A stretch of DNA of 64,000 nucleotides, from positions 33,789,501 to 33,853,500 of the forward strand of contig JAYKYS010000001.1 in assembly GCA_036924285.1 (NCBI GenBank). Direction: 5' to 3'. The notes under the pieces were generated by a model that was not told the DNA's origin, made no database searches, and saw only the letters and a list, made by a program, of their open reading frames with translations. Position numbers and translations under genes: made by a program. The stretch comes from Asterella californica. Lineage: Eukaryota; Streptophyta; Marchantiopsida; Marchantiales; Aytoniaceae. Positions 44,405-57,539 of this stretch are shown piece by piece. The first letter of the stretch is position 1. Every line of letters begins with the position of its first letter.

Positions 44405-47400
44405 ATGTCCTGCAACATTGCACTCTGTAGCCCAGTGCGGAACAGATTTTTACTCCACATACTGCAAAAGCGTTGTCTGTTCTCTAGTTCCCGTGGCAAG
44501 AGCACCATACCGGGCAGTAGTACTTCTCTGAAAGCTCCCTCGAGCGGGCTCCGATCTTCAAGTCAGTTAGACACGAAAAGCGTTAAGCAATCGCGAAGAG
44601 GATTTGCTCTAATTACAAAAGCAAACATGAAAGGGGCCGATGGAAGTGGGGATGGAGGTTCTGTTACACACAAGTACACCAACAGGCTATTCAAGGAGCA
44701 GAGCCCTTATCTGTTGCAGCACGCTCATAATCCGGTATCGTCTCTATTTTACCTCGAAGTCGCTTATCAGAACAAAGTATTCTTTGCCAAAGTTTCTGTC
44801 CTGCCGGGTTCCGGTGTTAGCAGTGAGTTCATGTCGACTGCGGGCAGCTGGAAGTTTTGGAATCGAAAATTTTAGCTAACGAAGAAGAATATAACGAGTG
44901 TTACCGAACAAAACTGACGTTTGAAAAATTCGGAAATTGATAGTCACCCACCTGTTTGTCGCTTAAGTTCTGTAACAGCAATGCAACTGATGTACCTGAT
45001 CGGCATTAAAATCTTGTCTCGGTTGTGCATTTGAGATCACAGTATTAGAGGTATTTATCTGGGGCCATGTCTAGGCTAACTCTCTTATGATAGTTACAGT
45101 TTCACTTGGAAGTATCATATCATCACTTCATTTTCGAATCCGCCTTTTGAAGGCGTTGTAGCTTGAGGGACATGGTTATGGATAGACTCGGTTCTGTCAA
45201 GGGATTCTTGCGACATTTAGGCAGAATCTTGTTTTTTACCGTCTGTATTGTACACACGGTTGTGAGGTTTATTCGCCTAAATCTTGGGAGCTATACGAGT
45301 CACTGTTGTGCATGAGTCCAGCTTAGCAGACTGCCTCGGCTTTTCTAGTCTTTCTACTCGGTTAGATTAAGTACCGGGGATCGTAATAGACTGTATCTGT
45401 GATAGTTGGTAAGAGGGTTCTGAATATGTGGCTCAAGGCTCCAACTTTGATTAGCTGGCGAAAACAAGTTCCTTAAAGAGATCCATGTTCTATAAAGTTC
45501 GACATATATTTCAGCCTAGTACTGCTATGCTGTGTGTTTGTGTCATGATCTAGCTGCTGTGGGGTGAAAGAAGGTGTACTTTCTTCAGTAGGTGCTGAAA
45601 GTGTTCTTTTTCCTGTGGTTGCTGCCATGCGTTTTTGGATCAGTTACACTCGCGACTTCTGAAGGAGCCTTTCAGGCCGAATGGATCACAGTGGTCACAC
45701 TATTCATCCAGCTCTTTGATTAGGAGATTTACGCTTGTGTAGGCCTCGGTTTGAGGGGCCAATCCAAGGCTATTATGTGTACCGTCGGTCATTTAAGAAG
45801 TAAGAACACGAAGGAAGTCATGATACACTGTACACGATATTGATCGCTTTGTCAAAAAAACATGCAATGTTATCAGGTTGATTGGTATCCTTGGGGGCAA
45901 GAGGCTTTCGCGAAGGCCCTTGGGGAAGACAAGCCAATTTTTTTATCAGGTAGCAAGTACCTGCCATCACGTTTATAACTTCAGATTCCATTGTAGATGA
46001 AAGCACTTTGTTTCTTTACAATATAATTTTATCTTAGAAGGTCTGATAAAGTTGTAACCTGTAGCCGGCTTAAGCTGTAAGTAATTCTTTTCTGAAAGTT
46101 AGATACTGATTACGGTCGTCTCGTGCTGTTGTGACATGGGGGCCGTCGCACTAAAGTGGGATATAGCACCTGCCACTGGTGCGTACACGACTTTTCTTAC
46201 TTGGCTGCCCTGTTCTCTGGCCTAAGCAGTTTTGAGTGCAAAAAGTGGTGGTTAAGCAACTAGGAATTCTAAGCTTTAAATAGAAGCGGAAGGATGTCTT
46301 GAAGTCAAATGGTGAACATTGAAGGGCAGTTCCGTGACTTGCTAGTATTTGAACGCGAAAGTCGGCTCTCAATCTTTACTACGGATTCTTACTATTCTCA
46401 GTGCTGATCTGAACAGGTGCCATGTCATGGAGGTGGAGTCTTTTGAGAGTGAGCAGGTTGCACAACTCATGAACGAGTGGTTTGTGAATATCAAGGTAAT
46501 CGACGAATAGTGGAATTGTAATATGCATCAGTTTTAGCCCTCTCTGCGTAGCTTCGAGTATTCGTGATGTGCAGACAACGCGGAACATACACCTCAGGTG
46601 ACGCACATATTTTTCTTGCGCTGCGTAGCTGGAAGTATGTCTAATCTGTTGAACTTTCCTTCAATGCCAGGTTGATAGAGAGGAGCGGCCGGATGTGGAC
46701 AAGGTAACAGGAAAGCTCCTTCGTTTTCGTCCGTTTCCTTTTCTTGTTATCTACTTTCTCAACTCCTTCTTTCCAAGGTACTGGGTGATACCAAGCAGAA
46801 CATTCGATTTCTAGCTTATGAGGTGTCTGTGAAGATTTTGTTACACAATCAACTATGTTCATCTGAATCTGCGAAAGTGACAGGTATACATGACCTACGT
46901 GCAAGCTACCCAAGGTGGCGGTGGATGGCCCATGAGTGTGTTTCTTACACCAGATCTCAAGCCCATTGTGGGAGGCACATATTTCGCCCCCGAAGACAAA
47001 TACGGGAGGCCTGGTTTCAAGACCGTGCTTAAGTAGGTCTTCTTCGTCATTGACTAAGAAATAAGAGGAGGAAGAGAGTTTATCATCTCAATTTTCATCT
47101 TATCCAGACCAGCTCGAACAGAGATTCTTGGCAGCTAAATCTGTTCAGAAGGTCCGTTTACAAGTATCAAAAGTGCCATAATATCGGTGTAAATAATAAG
47201 TGCCTGCCGTGTCAGTGACTTCTGAGGAGAAAGACCGAACAATGTTTCGGGATCGTGGACCTATGCTTGTTGAGTGCTCCCTGCACGGATAGTTTAATGT
47301 CATAACCAAGGCACCCTCTTCTCTCTTCTCTCTTTTTCATTCACGGTTACTACACCACTTGCTCGACGTATGCTCCCTGTTCACCGTACATTCTCATCCC

Positions 47401-50400
47401 ACTTGTTTGCTATGGGATCGAGGTTAGGACATTATTAAACCTCTTGCTTCATTCTCATCCCACTTGTTTGCTATGGGATCGAGGTTAGGACATTATTAAA
47501 CCTCTTGCTTCATTCTTTCTAGTTACACCTTCATTCGTTACGTTTCATTCTAACTGCATGCTAGCTTGGTTCTAGACCTCTCCTCTTTCTAAAGCATCAG
47601 ACGGTCATAAGCACAGAACAGCTTGCACTCTATCAGTACAGTTCATGTTCTTGTGTATCTGAGGGCTCTGTCCTCAGGTTATACAGTTTTAGCAGTTGTA
47701 GCATAAATTATTCCTTCATTGTCCTGAGATGTTCCCGGAACTGTACAGAAACTCCTGGACTGACAAGGCCCTACTGAGTTGGAGAAGTACTCAAACTTAG
47801 AAAATTGATCACTTTTCCCACTCATCTATAGCCTAACCCTCCCTTTTGGGTTCTGATGAAGTCAGAGAGCAGGTTGGAGGTGCATCCGACAGGAGACTGT
47901 TCTGTTGCATGCTCTGCGTTAGGCTTTTTAGTATACACCTGCTCATTACCTACAGCTGCGTCAGTGACCTTTGTGCCTAAATTGTTCGTATATTCTTCCG
48001 AATGACTGGTCTTTCCATTTCATTGGTCACTTCCGACTACTTTGCTGATTGTTCTTGAACTTTGTACACTAACTCTTTCTTTGCGCTGGGGTTTACATTA
48101 CCGTCAATTTATACTGCATTTGTTCTCATTGTCATTGCCCAGTCGCATTCGACTTCATACCAAGGGGAACCTTTCTGGAAATGTGCTTCGCACTAACATT
48201 CCCGTCGGCGCACCCTCCGATTATAAAATAATAGGCTGACTTCAGTCGGCATTGTTAGCGCACATTCTGCCCCTAATCGCTTCTTACTATGTACTTGGCC
48301 GGCCTATGTGGTACTTAGGTTTCTGAGTGTACACCTACTCAGTGCTCTGTTTTCTTCTGTTTCTTTGCTTTATATCTTCGGCCTGCCTGATGGCGCATTT
48401 CACCTACTCAGTGCCTACATGCATCAGCGATCGTGTGGCAAATATTCTACCTCTTTTCTCTTCTCTTTCTTTGCTCTATATCTTCGGCCTGCCTGACAAC
48501 GTATTTCACTCAATAAATCTTTGCTCTTCAAATCAAAGCTCTTTGTTGGGTTATTGGCTATCTCATTCTTGCTCGCCATCGACTATCTTGATTTAATACA
48601 CTATCGTTCGGTTTAAATCTGCTCTTTCAGTTCATTTCCAGCTCTTTCGGTTATATACACTTGATGTTGTTAGAATCGGTCACCTTGCATCTTTCTCCGT
48701 TGCATTGGCATATATTCTACATCTATTCTCTTCTCTTTCTTTGCTTTATATCTTCGGCCTGCCTGATAGCGCATTTCACTCGATAAATCTTTGCTCTTCA
48801 AAATAAAGCTCTTCGTGCGTTCTTGGCTATCTCATTCTTGCTCGCCATCGGCTGTCTTTATTTAATAGACTATCCTTCGGTTTAAATCTGCTCTTTCAGT
48901 TCATTTCCAGCCCTTTCGGTTATATACACGTGATGTTGTTACAATCAGTCACCTTGCATCTTTCTCGGTTGCATTGCACTCTGTACCAAGGGGAACCTTA
49001 TCTGGAAACGTGCGTCTTGCTACACATTCCCATCAGCACACCCTTCGGTTACAAATAATTCGCTAACTCCGCGCTTGACGGTTTAGCGCACATCGGCCCC
49101 TGTTTGCTACTTACTATGACTTGAGAGTGGTCCTTGATAAAATCTGCCATTCTCGACGTATGAATATAAGTACTTGTCCGGGCTACTTGCGTGAGACCTC
49201 TATACTAGACAGTGGTCCTTGAGAACATCTGCCATTCTCGATGTATGAATATAAATATAACTCTTTTTTTGCGGTTTTTGTGATCCCATACTTTATTTAC
49301 CAATGAGACTTAGTGATTTCACTCTTACAATATTTTAGGCCAGGTTTCGGTTCTGCAGTATATTCCTTGATTTCGTTTCGATCAGCTTGCATTGCATACT
49401 GTACATGTCACTTACTTTGTACTTCCAAACCTAGGGGCTCAGGTAATGTGCGCCGCACTTGACATTCCCATTGGTCAGTTCCCTTAGGTTACAGGAGTTG
49501 CGGTAACTTGACGTTCCAAAATAGCATACCGGCCACCTTTCTTTTCTGGCACTCTCTATGTAATTCACTGGGTCATTCTACTGGTTGTTACCTCTGTCTT
49601 TGAGCGTGGTTCTTGCTCCTTAGCTGGGCTGCCATTTTCGGACGAATCATATATTAATTCCTGCATTGTCCTGGCTATGTACTTTCTGGGGTTTCTATTT
49701 TCATTGGTTTCCAATAGTTCTTGCATTACGCAGCTCTCCACATACACCGTGTATAAACAACAAGGCCTCCCAAGTTCTCCTGTCAAAGAACAAAACTCTT
49801 GGCAGGGATCAAGGTTGAACTACTCGCGGGATGCTACTGCTTGATCTTTCTGTGGTGACTTATGGTGCGTCCGCAGAGTCGAAAATAACGGCAGATGTTC
49901 GCTAGGTTTCCTGTCAGTTGGCAAACCTTTCCTCATGTTCGTACTTGACAGATGTAAAAGAAGGTTTTTTCATAAGTTGATTTCTTTGGTGGGTCGTGGA
50001 ATCAATTAAATTTGGGGCTGGTTCCATCTTTTATCTTAATGTCAAGAAAGTGTGTGTTATGAGCTGCTTCCATGTTTGGATCTTAGTGAAGAGAAAGTGT
50101 GTGTAATGATTATTCTTTTCCAGGTAGAAGAACTATAAGGTGCTTACAGAGTCGATATTGTGGTCAGACGCGTGAAGGAAGTGTGGGCTACCAAAAGAGA
50201 TGCTCTTCGGGAGGCTGGGGATCAGGTTCTTCAGCAGCTTGCAGAAGCCACATCGGCCAGTTCCAGTTCTCAAGATCTGCCAGAGGGGATCGCGCAGCAA
50301 GCCGTCCAGCTTTGCGCAAATCAGGTCAAGCTTTTTCCAAGGTTTATTCCCGTTAAGAGTTTTAGTTCTTGCGGCTTAAACTTAAACTACACAGAGAAAA

Positions 50401-53400
50401 GAATGTCTGACTGTTTCAGTTGTTGGTGTCATTCACTCCAGAGTGGTTGTATAATGTGTTTTCAGTAAAGTAATATCATCCTGTTGTTTATTTATTGAAT
50501 GTGAATAGCATCCCCAAGTATTGTCATGAACACTATCTTCCGCTCTGTACATGTAGCCATGATTTCAGGAGATTTCCTTGACTGGCCGATTTTTGGACTG
50601 TTGATATCAGGGGGTTGTTGAATTAGATCTTTCTTATCTGCCTTGCAGCTTGCAAAAGGCTTCGACTCGAAGCTTGGTGGTTTTGGTGGACCGCCGAAGT
50701 TTCCACGGCCCGTGGAGATTGCAGTTATGCTACAACGTTACAAGCGCTTGGAGCAGAGTGGGAAGGAAACTGCCGCCAACAAAGCCTTAGACATGGCACT
50801 ATCTACTCTTCGTTTCATGGCACGGGGTGGAATTCACGATCATGTCGGTGCTGGATTTCATCGCTACAGTGTAGATGAGTATTGGCACGGTTCGTGCTTC
50901 TTCTCCTTCACACTTCCACTTTAATTCGGCTTTTAACCTGCATTTCCGTAAGCCTGCATAACCTTTTCACAAAGAGTAAGTTGGCAGCTGCAGAGCTGTT
51001 ACTGTGCAATCTGGGCTTTAATGCTGCTCTTGCTGTCAATTTGCAGTTCCACACTTCGAGAAGATGCTCTATGATCAGGGACAGCTGGTAAACGTGTATC
51101 TTGATGCTTTTGCCATCTGGAAAGAGACTCAGTATGCCTTGGTGGCACGTGATATATTGGACTATCTGAGACGTGAGATGACACACCCAGATGGCGGCAT
51201 CTTCTCTGCTCAGGATGCAGATAGCGCCGAGTTCGAGGGTGCCACAAGAAAGAAAGAGGGTGCGTTTTACGTGTGGACTTATCAAGAGGTTTGTAGCATA
51301 TTCCTCAATGATTGGGTGGTTCAGCTCCTTCGGTCTTGAATCGTGCCGTTAATAGTTACGTTGGCAGTTACGAGCCTTCACAACTGTACTGTGTTACACA
51401 GAGTTTTGCGGCACCATTTACACAGAGTTTTGCGGCACCATTTTTCACAACTGTACTGTGTGTCCATGTTAACGTTGCCACCTTGCATCTGACAGTCATC
51501 ATGCCGCGTCTTGTAAATCTGTATACCTACTTTCATTCCAGACTAGCGGCAATTTAGTTGTGGTCCTCTGTTCTAACAAAAAGACATCAACTGGACGTTG
51601 TGGCCTTTATCCTTTGATGAAAGATTGAGGATGTTCTGGGTGAGGAACGGGCAGCGGTTTTTGCAACGCACTACTATGTCAAACCTGAGGGTAACTGCGA
51701 CCTTTCACGAATGAGTGATCCTCACAACGAGTTTGTTGGAAAGAATGCTCTAATAGAGCGCAAAAGTTTAGCCGAGACAGCCGCCAAAGTGGGTCATTCG
51801 GTTGAGGACCTTGCGGAAATCCTTGGGCAATGCCGAGAAGAGTTGTACGGCTATAGGCAAAGAAGACCCCCTCCGCAGCTTGACGACAAGGTACTGTGCA
51901 TGTATTTTTGTGTCCGGCTGGAGCTACAGTCCGTGGTTGTTGAGTATTTACCTCGTTTGTATATGATGCGTACGCGGCGACTACCTTGAAAACTGCTCTT
52001 AAATGCTTTGCTCAAAATGTACGCTTTCATCGGGACTGGGTGTTCCTTTACAGGTTATTCAAGAAATGCGATAAAAACAACCCGAGGCTCACCTCTACAC
52101 TTTAGTGAAAAGGCTGACGCAATGGAATTAGAGTCGAGTTCAGCCTCATGGTATGGTAGGTCTGTCTTGCGGGCCAGATTTAGAAAGCCCTAATAGTTTG
52201 TCGCCTTTTTGTTCGTTGTACAGGTCATCGTTGCGTGGAACGGTCTGGCGATATCAGCTTTATCCCGGGCCTCAAGAATTCTAGGAATGGAACCACAGGG
52301 TTTACAGTACTATTTCCCTGTTACTGGATGTAATGTAAGTATCCGGTTATGCTTTACTGCGCTATGCTAGTAACCTTCTCGTATGGTAAGCTTGGTGATA
52401 CTTGCAGTCCCTAACAACGGCTACGGTTCACAGTCTGTACCTGATGGTTAACTGTGCTCGTTATTTCAGCAATTCATGTAACGAACTGTGCGTTACTGTG
52501 CGTTACTGTGCGTAAATTCCTATGGCGGTGCTTCAAGCATAGACCATAAGCTAGCAATCAGCTGATTACTTTCTTGGTCGGTCCCGGTGGTAGCTGATGA
52601 CGGTTAAAGGTTCCTAGGCTTGTGTAGTAGGACCGCTGGTCGTCCCCCACGTTTTCTGAGTGGCAGTACTTCGCTAACCGTTTATATTTTCGTTATTTTT
52701 CTGTTGTGGGTGCGGCGTCTCTGCTTGGGCTACAAGTGATAACCCGGTTGACGTCGTCTGCTGTATCTTTACGTCGTACACACCAAACAAAATGAAATAT
52801 GTGAAGACCTATGGCGTGTGCGTAATATGTATTCGTATTGATACTTACAGCATGTCTTAGATTCAAACACGCGAGTACGTTCTGTAAGTTGGAATTGTAA
52901 CTTACATGTAACAATTCCAAGCCGGATCTGGTGTGGAGCCTGAGTAGAATCTTGTCGCTGGTTTATCCCTATTGATGCATGTCAGTGTGGTCTACAGCCA
53001 AGGGAGTATCTTCTTGCGGCAGAGAGAGCGGTCTCGTTCTTAAGAGCGAAGTTGTACGATGCGAAAGCTAAACGCCTTCATCGGAGTTACCGTCAGCAGC
53101 CATCCGTGGCCCCGGGATTTCTCGATGATTATGCTTTCCTAATTGCTGGGCTTCTGGATCTCTACGAAGCAGGTGGTGATACACAGTGGCTTTCATGGGC
53201 GCTAGAACTACAGTCTGCACAGGTACATAAGAGGGCGAACTTTGCCAGAGTCGGTTACAGGAAGTTGTTTCCTCAGATCTCCAGAGGTCTCGGAAGATAA
53301 CTTTGAGTCAGTACAGGAAGAAACTTTGCCTAGCATTGCATGTCGGTCATGTTGTATGTAGTTTGACATCATCGAGTCTTTTTCTGCAGGATGATCAGTT

Positions 53401-54545
53401 CCTAGATAAGGTGGGTGGCGCATATTACAGTACACCAGAGGGGGATGCTTCTATCCTTTTCCGCGTGAAGGAGGACTATGACGGTGCTGAGCCGTCTGGG
53501 AATTCCGTTGCTGCTATCAATCTTCTGCGTTTGTCATCTCTTCTTTGTGGTGACAAGTCTGAACAGTATCAACGGACTGCTGAGCACCTCATGGTAGGTG
53601 TCTAGCCCTTTGTAACATAGTCCGTTGACAAACTCAACCTTTTTGTTCCACAGCGTTCCCCGCAGTGAGAAATCTGTCGACCTGTAGATAGCACTAGTGT
53701 TCTTCCCAGTTGTATTTACGTGTTTGCGGTAAGCATGTCAGTCATGTAAATTGTGTTGACGTTCCTTTGTGGAAGTTTTCCGCAAATGTAAGGTAATTAC
53801 TTCTTGTTTCAAATGCACGGATGCTGCAGCTCCAGTCGTCAGACCCTCATTTCACGTCTCGCTACGTGGATCTTGTTTGCAGGCTGTGTTCGAGGCCAGA
53901 GTTAGGGAAGTGGCAATGGCGGTCCCTCTTCTGTGCTGCGCTTTCGACATGTTTGCTCAACCATCTAAGCGGCAAATCGTGATTGCGGGTGTAAAGCATG
54001 CCCCAGATACAGAAGCCCTGATAACTGCGGCCCACTCGACATATGATCCTGACAGGATAGTAAGAATCCCTGCTGTTTCTTGTTCCTTCTGCGTGCTTGG
54101 ATGCATTTTCTATGTTTAGTCCTTTGATAAAGGCTTGGTTTTTGTTGTTCCTTCTGCGCCGTTTGGATGAATTTCCTATGTTTTGTATTTACTTCCTATA
54201 TAAAGGCTGGTTAGTCGTTGTAGTATAAGAGATCTTGTACGGAGTACGCGGTTTAGGGGAATTCTACTGTGTGTGGGAATCATGAACTGACATCTTGAGC
54301 ATGACGTGCAGATTTTGCAGATAGACGAGACCGATGTTGCAGACCAAGAATTTTGGAAAGTGAATAATGCCATGGCACTAGCAATGGCTAGGCGAAGTCG
54401 CGAGGGAAAGGCTTTGGCGTATGTTTGTCAGAACTTCACTTGCCTTGCTCCTGTGAATGATCCCCAGAGCTTGGAGCAGCTATTGAGGTCCCCTCCACCT
54501 GCTTCCAAGGTTACTAGTTTCAAGCTCGGGGCTACAGCCAAGTGA
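44405..54545 (+). CDS. SPATA20: SPATA20/DUF255 thioredoxin-domain protein, 15 exons
   Basis: Exons: 44405-44734, 45877-45949, 46157-46178, 46417-46495, 46671-46703, 46884-47032, 50168-50324, 50649-50889, 51047-51288, 51624-51890, 52224-52334, 52998-53222, 53390-53593, 53883-54059, 54312-54545. They join in phase at GT-AG borders to 847 codons. The N-terminus is Arg/Ser-rich, like an organelle transit peptide. The thioredoxin-like domain starts at [21 protein letters not shown], has the CHWC motif split over exons 3 and 4, then [11 protein letters not shown] and [16 protein letters not shown]. The second half is the helical glycosidase-like domain ([52 protein letters not shown]). The family is conserved from bacteria to plants; its biochemical role is not settled. 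The first in-frame ATG is 44405. Confidence 0.92.
46157..46178 (+). other. 22-nt microexon carrying the CHWC redox motif
   Basis: The bases between AAAG and GTGCGT encode the end of Val, GYSTCH and two bases of Trp; exon 4 supplies the third base and the second Cys. The phase fits exon 2 (ends +1) and exon 4 exactly. Without this exon the frame is lost and CXXC is missing. Exon 5 is also very short (33 nt). Confidence 0.85.
47389..47510. repeat. Perfect 61-bp tandem duplication
   Basis: Bases 47389-47449 and 47450-47510 are identical (start CATTCTCATCCCACTTG). Perfect identity suggests a recent event. Confidence 0.95.
48441..48980. repeat. 270-bp imperfect tandem repeat, two units
   Basis: Units start at 48441 and 48711 (TATTCTAC). 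Both contain TATATCTTCGGCCTGCCTGA, TAAATCTTTGCTCTTCAAA, CTCGCCATCG and CATTTCCAG.CCTTTCGG; a partial unit lies before them at 48350-48410. Confidence 0.9.
51396..51443. repeat. 24-bp tandem duplication in intron 9
   Basis: ACACAGAGTTTTGCGGCACC plus ATTT occurs twice in a row. The word CACAACTGTACTGTG lies on both sides (51380, 51447), so a larger repeat once framed it. Confidence 0.9.
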
Positions 54546-57292
54546 AGGTATAACTTGTTGCCGATGTGGTCTGCGTTTCCGCTGACGTCCTGTTCAGCAT
54601 TGGGCAGAAGCGCACCCAGCACGGTTTGGCTGTGGTGTGCATTTCGGCACTTCTGTACGATAATCTCAAGAGGGACTTCGATGTCAGAGAACTAGAATTT
54701 CGACCACCATGTTCTGTAAATACAACTGGAAGGTTTCCGTGACTTTTCCATCTGCCAAAGTTGTAGTAAAGAGTTGTGTTTAAACCCACCAAGCCGACCA
54801 TTGTGCTGCAAAAGCATCAGGGAGGTTTCTAGGGTTCCCACATGTGCAAGTCATAAAGTCCTCTTTTCCGTGGATACAACAGGAGGGTTTCCATGGATTA
54901 TCGGTCTGTCCGGGGCGTAAAGAGCTGTTGAAGTGACAGTAGGAGGTGTTAGTTCCGCATATTCGCTAAAGATGCTTTGCCCGGAGAAGCCGGGGTGTAG
55001 TTAAGAGTAATCTCGGTCCCGAGTAATTATCCCGGACAATCGCCCGGATGACATCCTTTTGTAGTTTCTGTTAGAAAGTCGACGGGTAACTTGCACGGCA
55101 ATTTAATACCTCTAACCACGAGAATGGTTCGGGTTGTCCTGTGGGAACATCCCGGTCTCGAATTAATCCCGGGAGAGAATCTGTTGGGTATGAGATGACA
55201 CCCCTTAGTGAAGCAGTTTCCTTTTTAGATGAACGCGTTTGCCTTGGGGCATCTGTAAACGTCTCTCGTCTCTCGTCGCTGTTGTGTCGGGTTTGAAGTA
55301 GCGATGATGGGGAAGGGCTTTTACTTCGCCGTCATCGGTAGGCCGAACATTTCTCGCGTTCACCGGGTTGTTGGGTTCAAAGTTGAATCAGCGGTGTTCC
55401 GCTTATACTGTCGCAAAACAGTTTATACTTCCATGGTGGCCAAACTTTTGAATCAATGGAATTCTTGTCTCGGGGATTTTTGTTTATGTTATTAATTCTA
55501 CGCCAACGCATTTGGGATCTGCGGCCCTCTCAGTCATAAGCCGATCGTCAGTGAATCATTCGTATGTTTGACTGACTGCGGTACAAACGGCAAGCTGGAA
55601 ATAAGCTATGGCCGGGTGAGTACTCGGGCATCTTAACGCAAACGAAACCTCAAGCCATGGTCTTGAGACGTGGGTTGGTAAGAACCATGGAACGGAGATT
55701 GCTACAGAAATTTAGGGGCCAGTGTCTCGCCCTAAAGTTGACACTGAACGTAGTCCCCTGTGAAAGACGCGGGACTATGCGGCTGTTTTGCTCGGCCTCT
55801 GCGGTAGCTGTTGCCTTTTCAGCGGTGCTTCGCTCGATCGGCTATTGCCGTACCAACAACCCCATCATCACACTCCCAAGAGGTCCGTTAAATCTATTCA
55901 CACTCCTCCTTAAGGATATATTGGTTGATCACATCCTCGATGGATTATCATTCCACTTTAATTTTCAGTCTCTTAGTTTTGGTTTCAGTCTCTTTGACCA
56001 TGACTAAATACCACAACAATTCGTTTAATAATTAACCACATATTTCACGATACATTGCTCGTAAAACTGATGTGTAAATCCAAAAATTATTAGTTACACA
56101 AGCAATAGCCAGTTAGAGGTGTGATCAACAAACCTACTAGGGGTGTGTTCAAGCAAAAAGGAAATATGGGAAATATTAGTCTTATATTAGAAGACGATTA
56201 ACAAAGAGATACACTTGCAATGTTGATGCGGGACTATGTGTTAGCGATCTATCCAAAAGTCAATACGTTTTCTCATTTCCACAGCGGCTCCGTCCGTAAT
56301 ACGTACAAATATGTTAGACGACAATAAATCTTTTTTTCGTTGTTCGTTTTCTGTTTCTACGTTTTGCTTCGTTATATATAAGACGCATAGCAAAACAAGA
56401 GCGAGGGGTAAAAAGTGAATAAATAAAGATGCCCGATCGACTTCTCCCTTTATTATCGTGATCGACTTTTCTCTTTATGATCTCAAAAAGGATATATGTA
56501 TTAAATGGTAATTAAGTTGTTGAAATTATTTACTTTTTCTGTAAGTGTTATATTCGAAATTCAATTCCTTCTCGATTTCCACAGCCGCCGCATCCGTTAA
56601 TACGTTAAGATATGTTAGGGTCCATGCGCATCAAGGAGTTTTCTGCTTACGCGATGAGGTATTTAGGATAACCAGAGCAAATGAATCCACTCATATTTTG
56701 GACGAAGAAGAGATGAGCTTTATGAGGCAAGCCAAACTGCCACAGGAGGCTTGGACACACAAAGAGAAGGTCGACTTTATGTATGAACATCAAGGAGCAA
56801 ACTGACTTCGTGAACTTTATATTACGCGTGTTGAAATACCAAAAATGTAAGCACCAATTGTGTTTCTGAACTTCGGTGATGTATGCTTCAAACTCGAGGT
56901 CTTCTCGACTGAAAGCTTACAAAATGAGTTATGTCTATAGAGACAAAATCACTAGAACTATTTTCAAGAACCTGTATTGAACAAAGTGAAACTATGCGTC
57001 GAGATGAAGAACATTGTTGCGCTGCTTGTCAGCTACAAAAGAATACCAAGGAGTTTGCACCGACACTGTTATGATGACAAGGGTGTCCATAACATATCTG
57101 TGCGAACCTATAGCACTTAAAACAAAAGCTGGTCTACATCTTTTGTAAGCTTTCAGTGAATTTGGACACCAGTCATTCAGAATATCAACCGGGGTTTCAT
57201 CATCGACGACAGAAAAACAACACACGCACCAGGCGATGTTGGGAACTTTAAAGAAGCCCATCAGCAGCCTAGCATCTTAGCAGGTCTTGAAA
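54546..57292. other. Region downstream of the SPATA20-like gene, no supported gene
   Basis: It holds the 3' UTR of the gene and intergenic DNA. Open frames at 55657-56007 and 56545-56805 show no domain or motif I recognise and no exon-like borders. 54990-55180 has several CCCGG/CCGGG words in a short space. From about 56050 the sequence is AT-rich. A minus frame at 56992-57261 (WCVCCFSVVDDETPVDILNDW) may be the end of the transposase next to it, unproven. Confidence 0.4.
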
Positions 57293-57539
57293 TTAAACAA
57301 AAACAATGAGATGATTGTTTGGCAAACAATGAGGTGATTGTTGCGCAATTAAGCATAAAGCAGACAAACTCACAAGTTGCTCTTGAACTTCAGTGTTGTA
57401 TTCCAAGGTTGAGATTAAAGTAGATGCATCTGATTCAGGCACGGAGGGTTCCTGCTCAAAATCCTCGTCCAAGTAGGATGTTATGAAGAACACAACAAGC
57501 ATGAAAAATTAAAAAATCTCATTAAGAAACATCGACTTA

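Larger units (their letters stand above)
47033..50167 (+). other. Intron 6 of the SPATA20-like gene (3135 bp), built of tandem duplications
   Basis: The donor is AA|GTAGGT and the acceptor GTCAG|A. The intron is far longer than the others (0.15-1.1 kb). It holds a perfect 61-bp duplication, a 270-bp imperfect duplication, flanking repeats about 815 bp apart (CCAAGGGGAACCTT at 48160 and 48980) and a pair about 85 bp apart near 49126 and 49211. No gene or element ends are seen in it. Confidence 0.85.

Noticed and set aside
44735..44875. Continuation of the first exon frame past 44734
   Set aside because: Similarity to the family stops at HNP; a GT donor is at 44735 and the next family residues (VDWYPWG) begin at 45877 after an AG.
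50099..50356. A plus-strand ORF with an Arg/Ser-rich product
   Set aside because: It overlaps exon 7 of the SPATA20-like gene in another frame; exon 7 joins in phase to the family sequence on both sides.
55657..56007. 116-codon plus-strand frame downstream of the SPATA20-like gene
   Set aside because: No domain, no homologous copy in the window, and composition typical of non-coding DNA.
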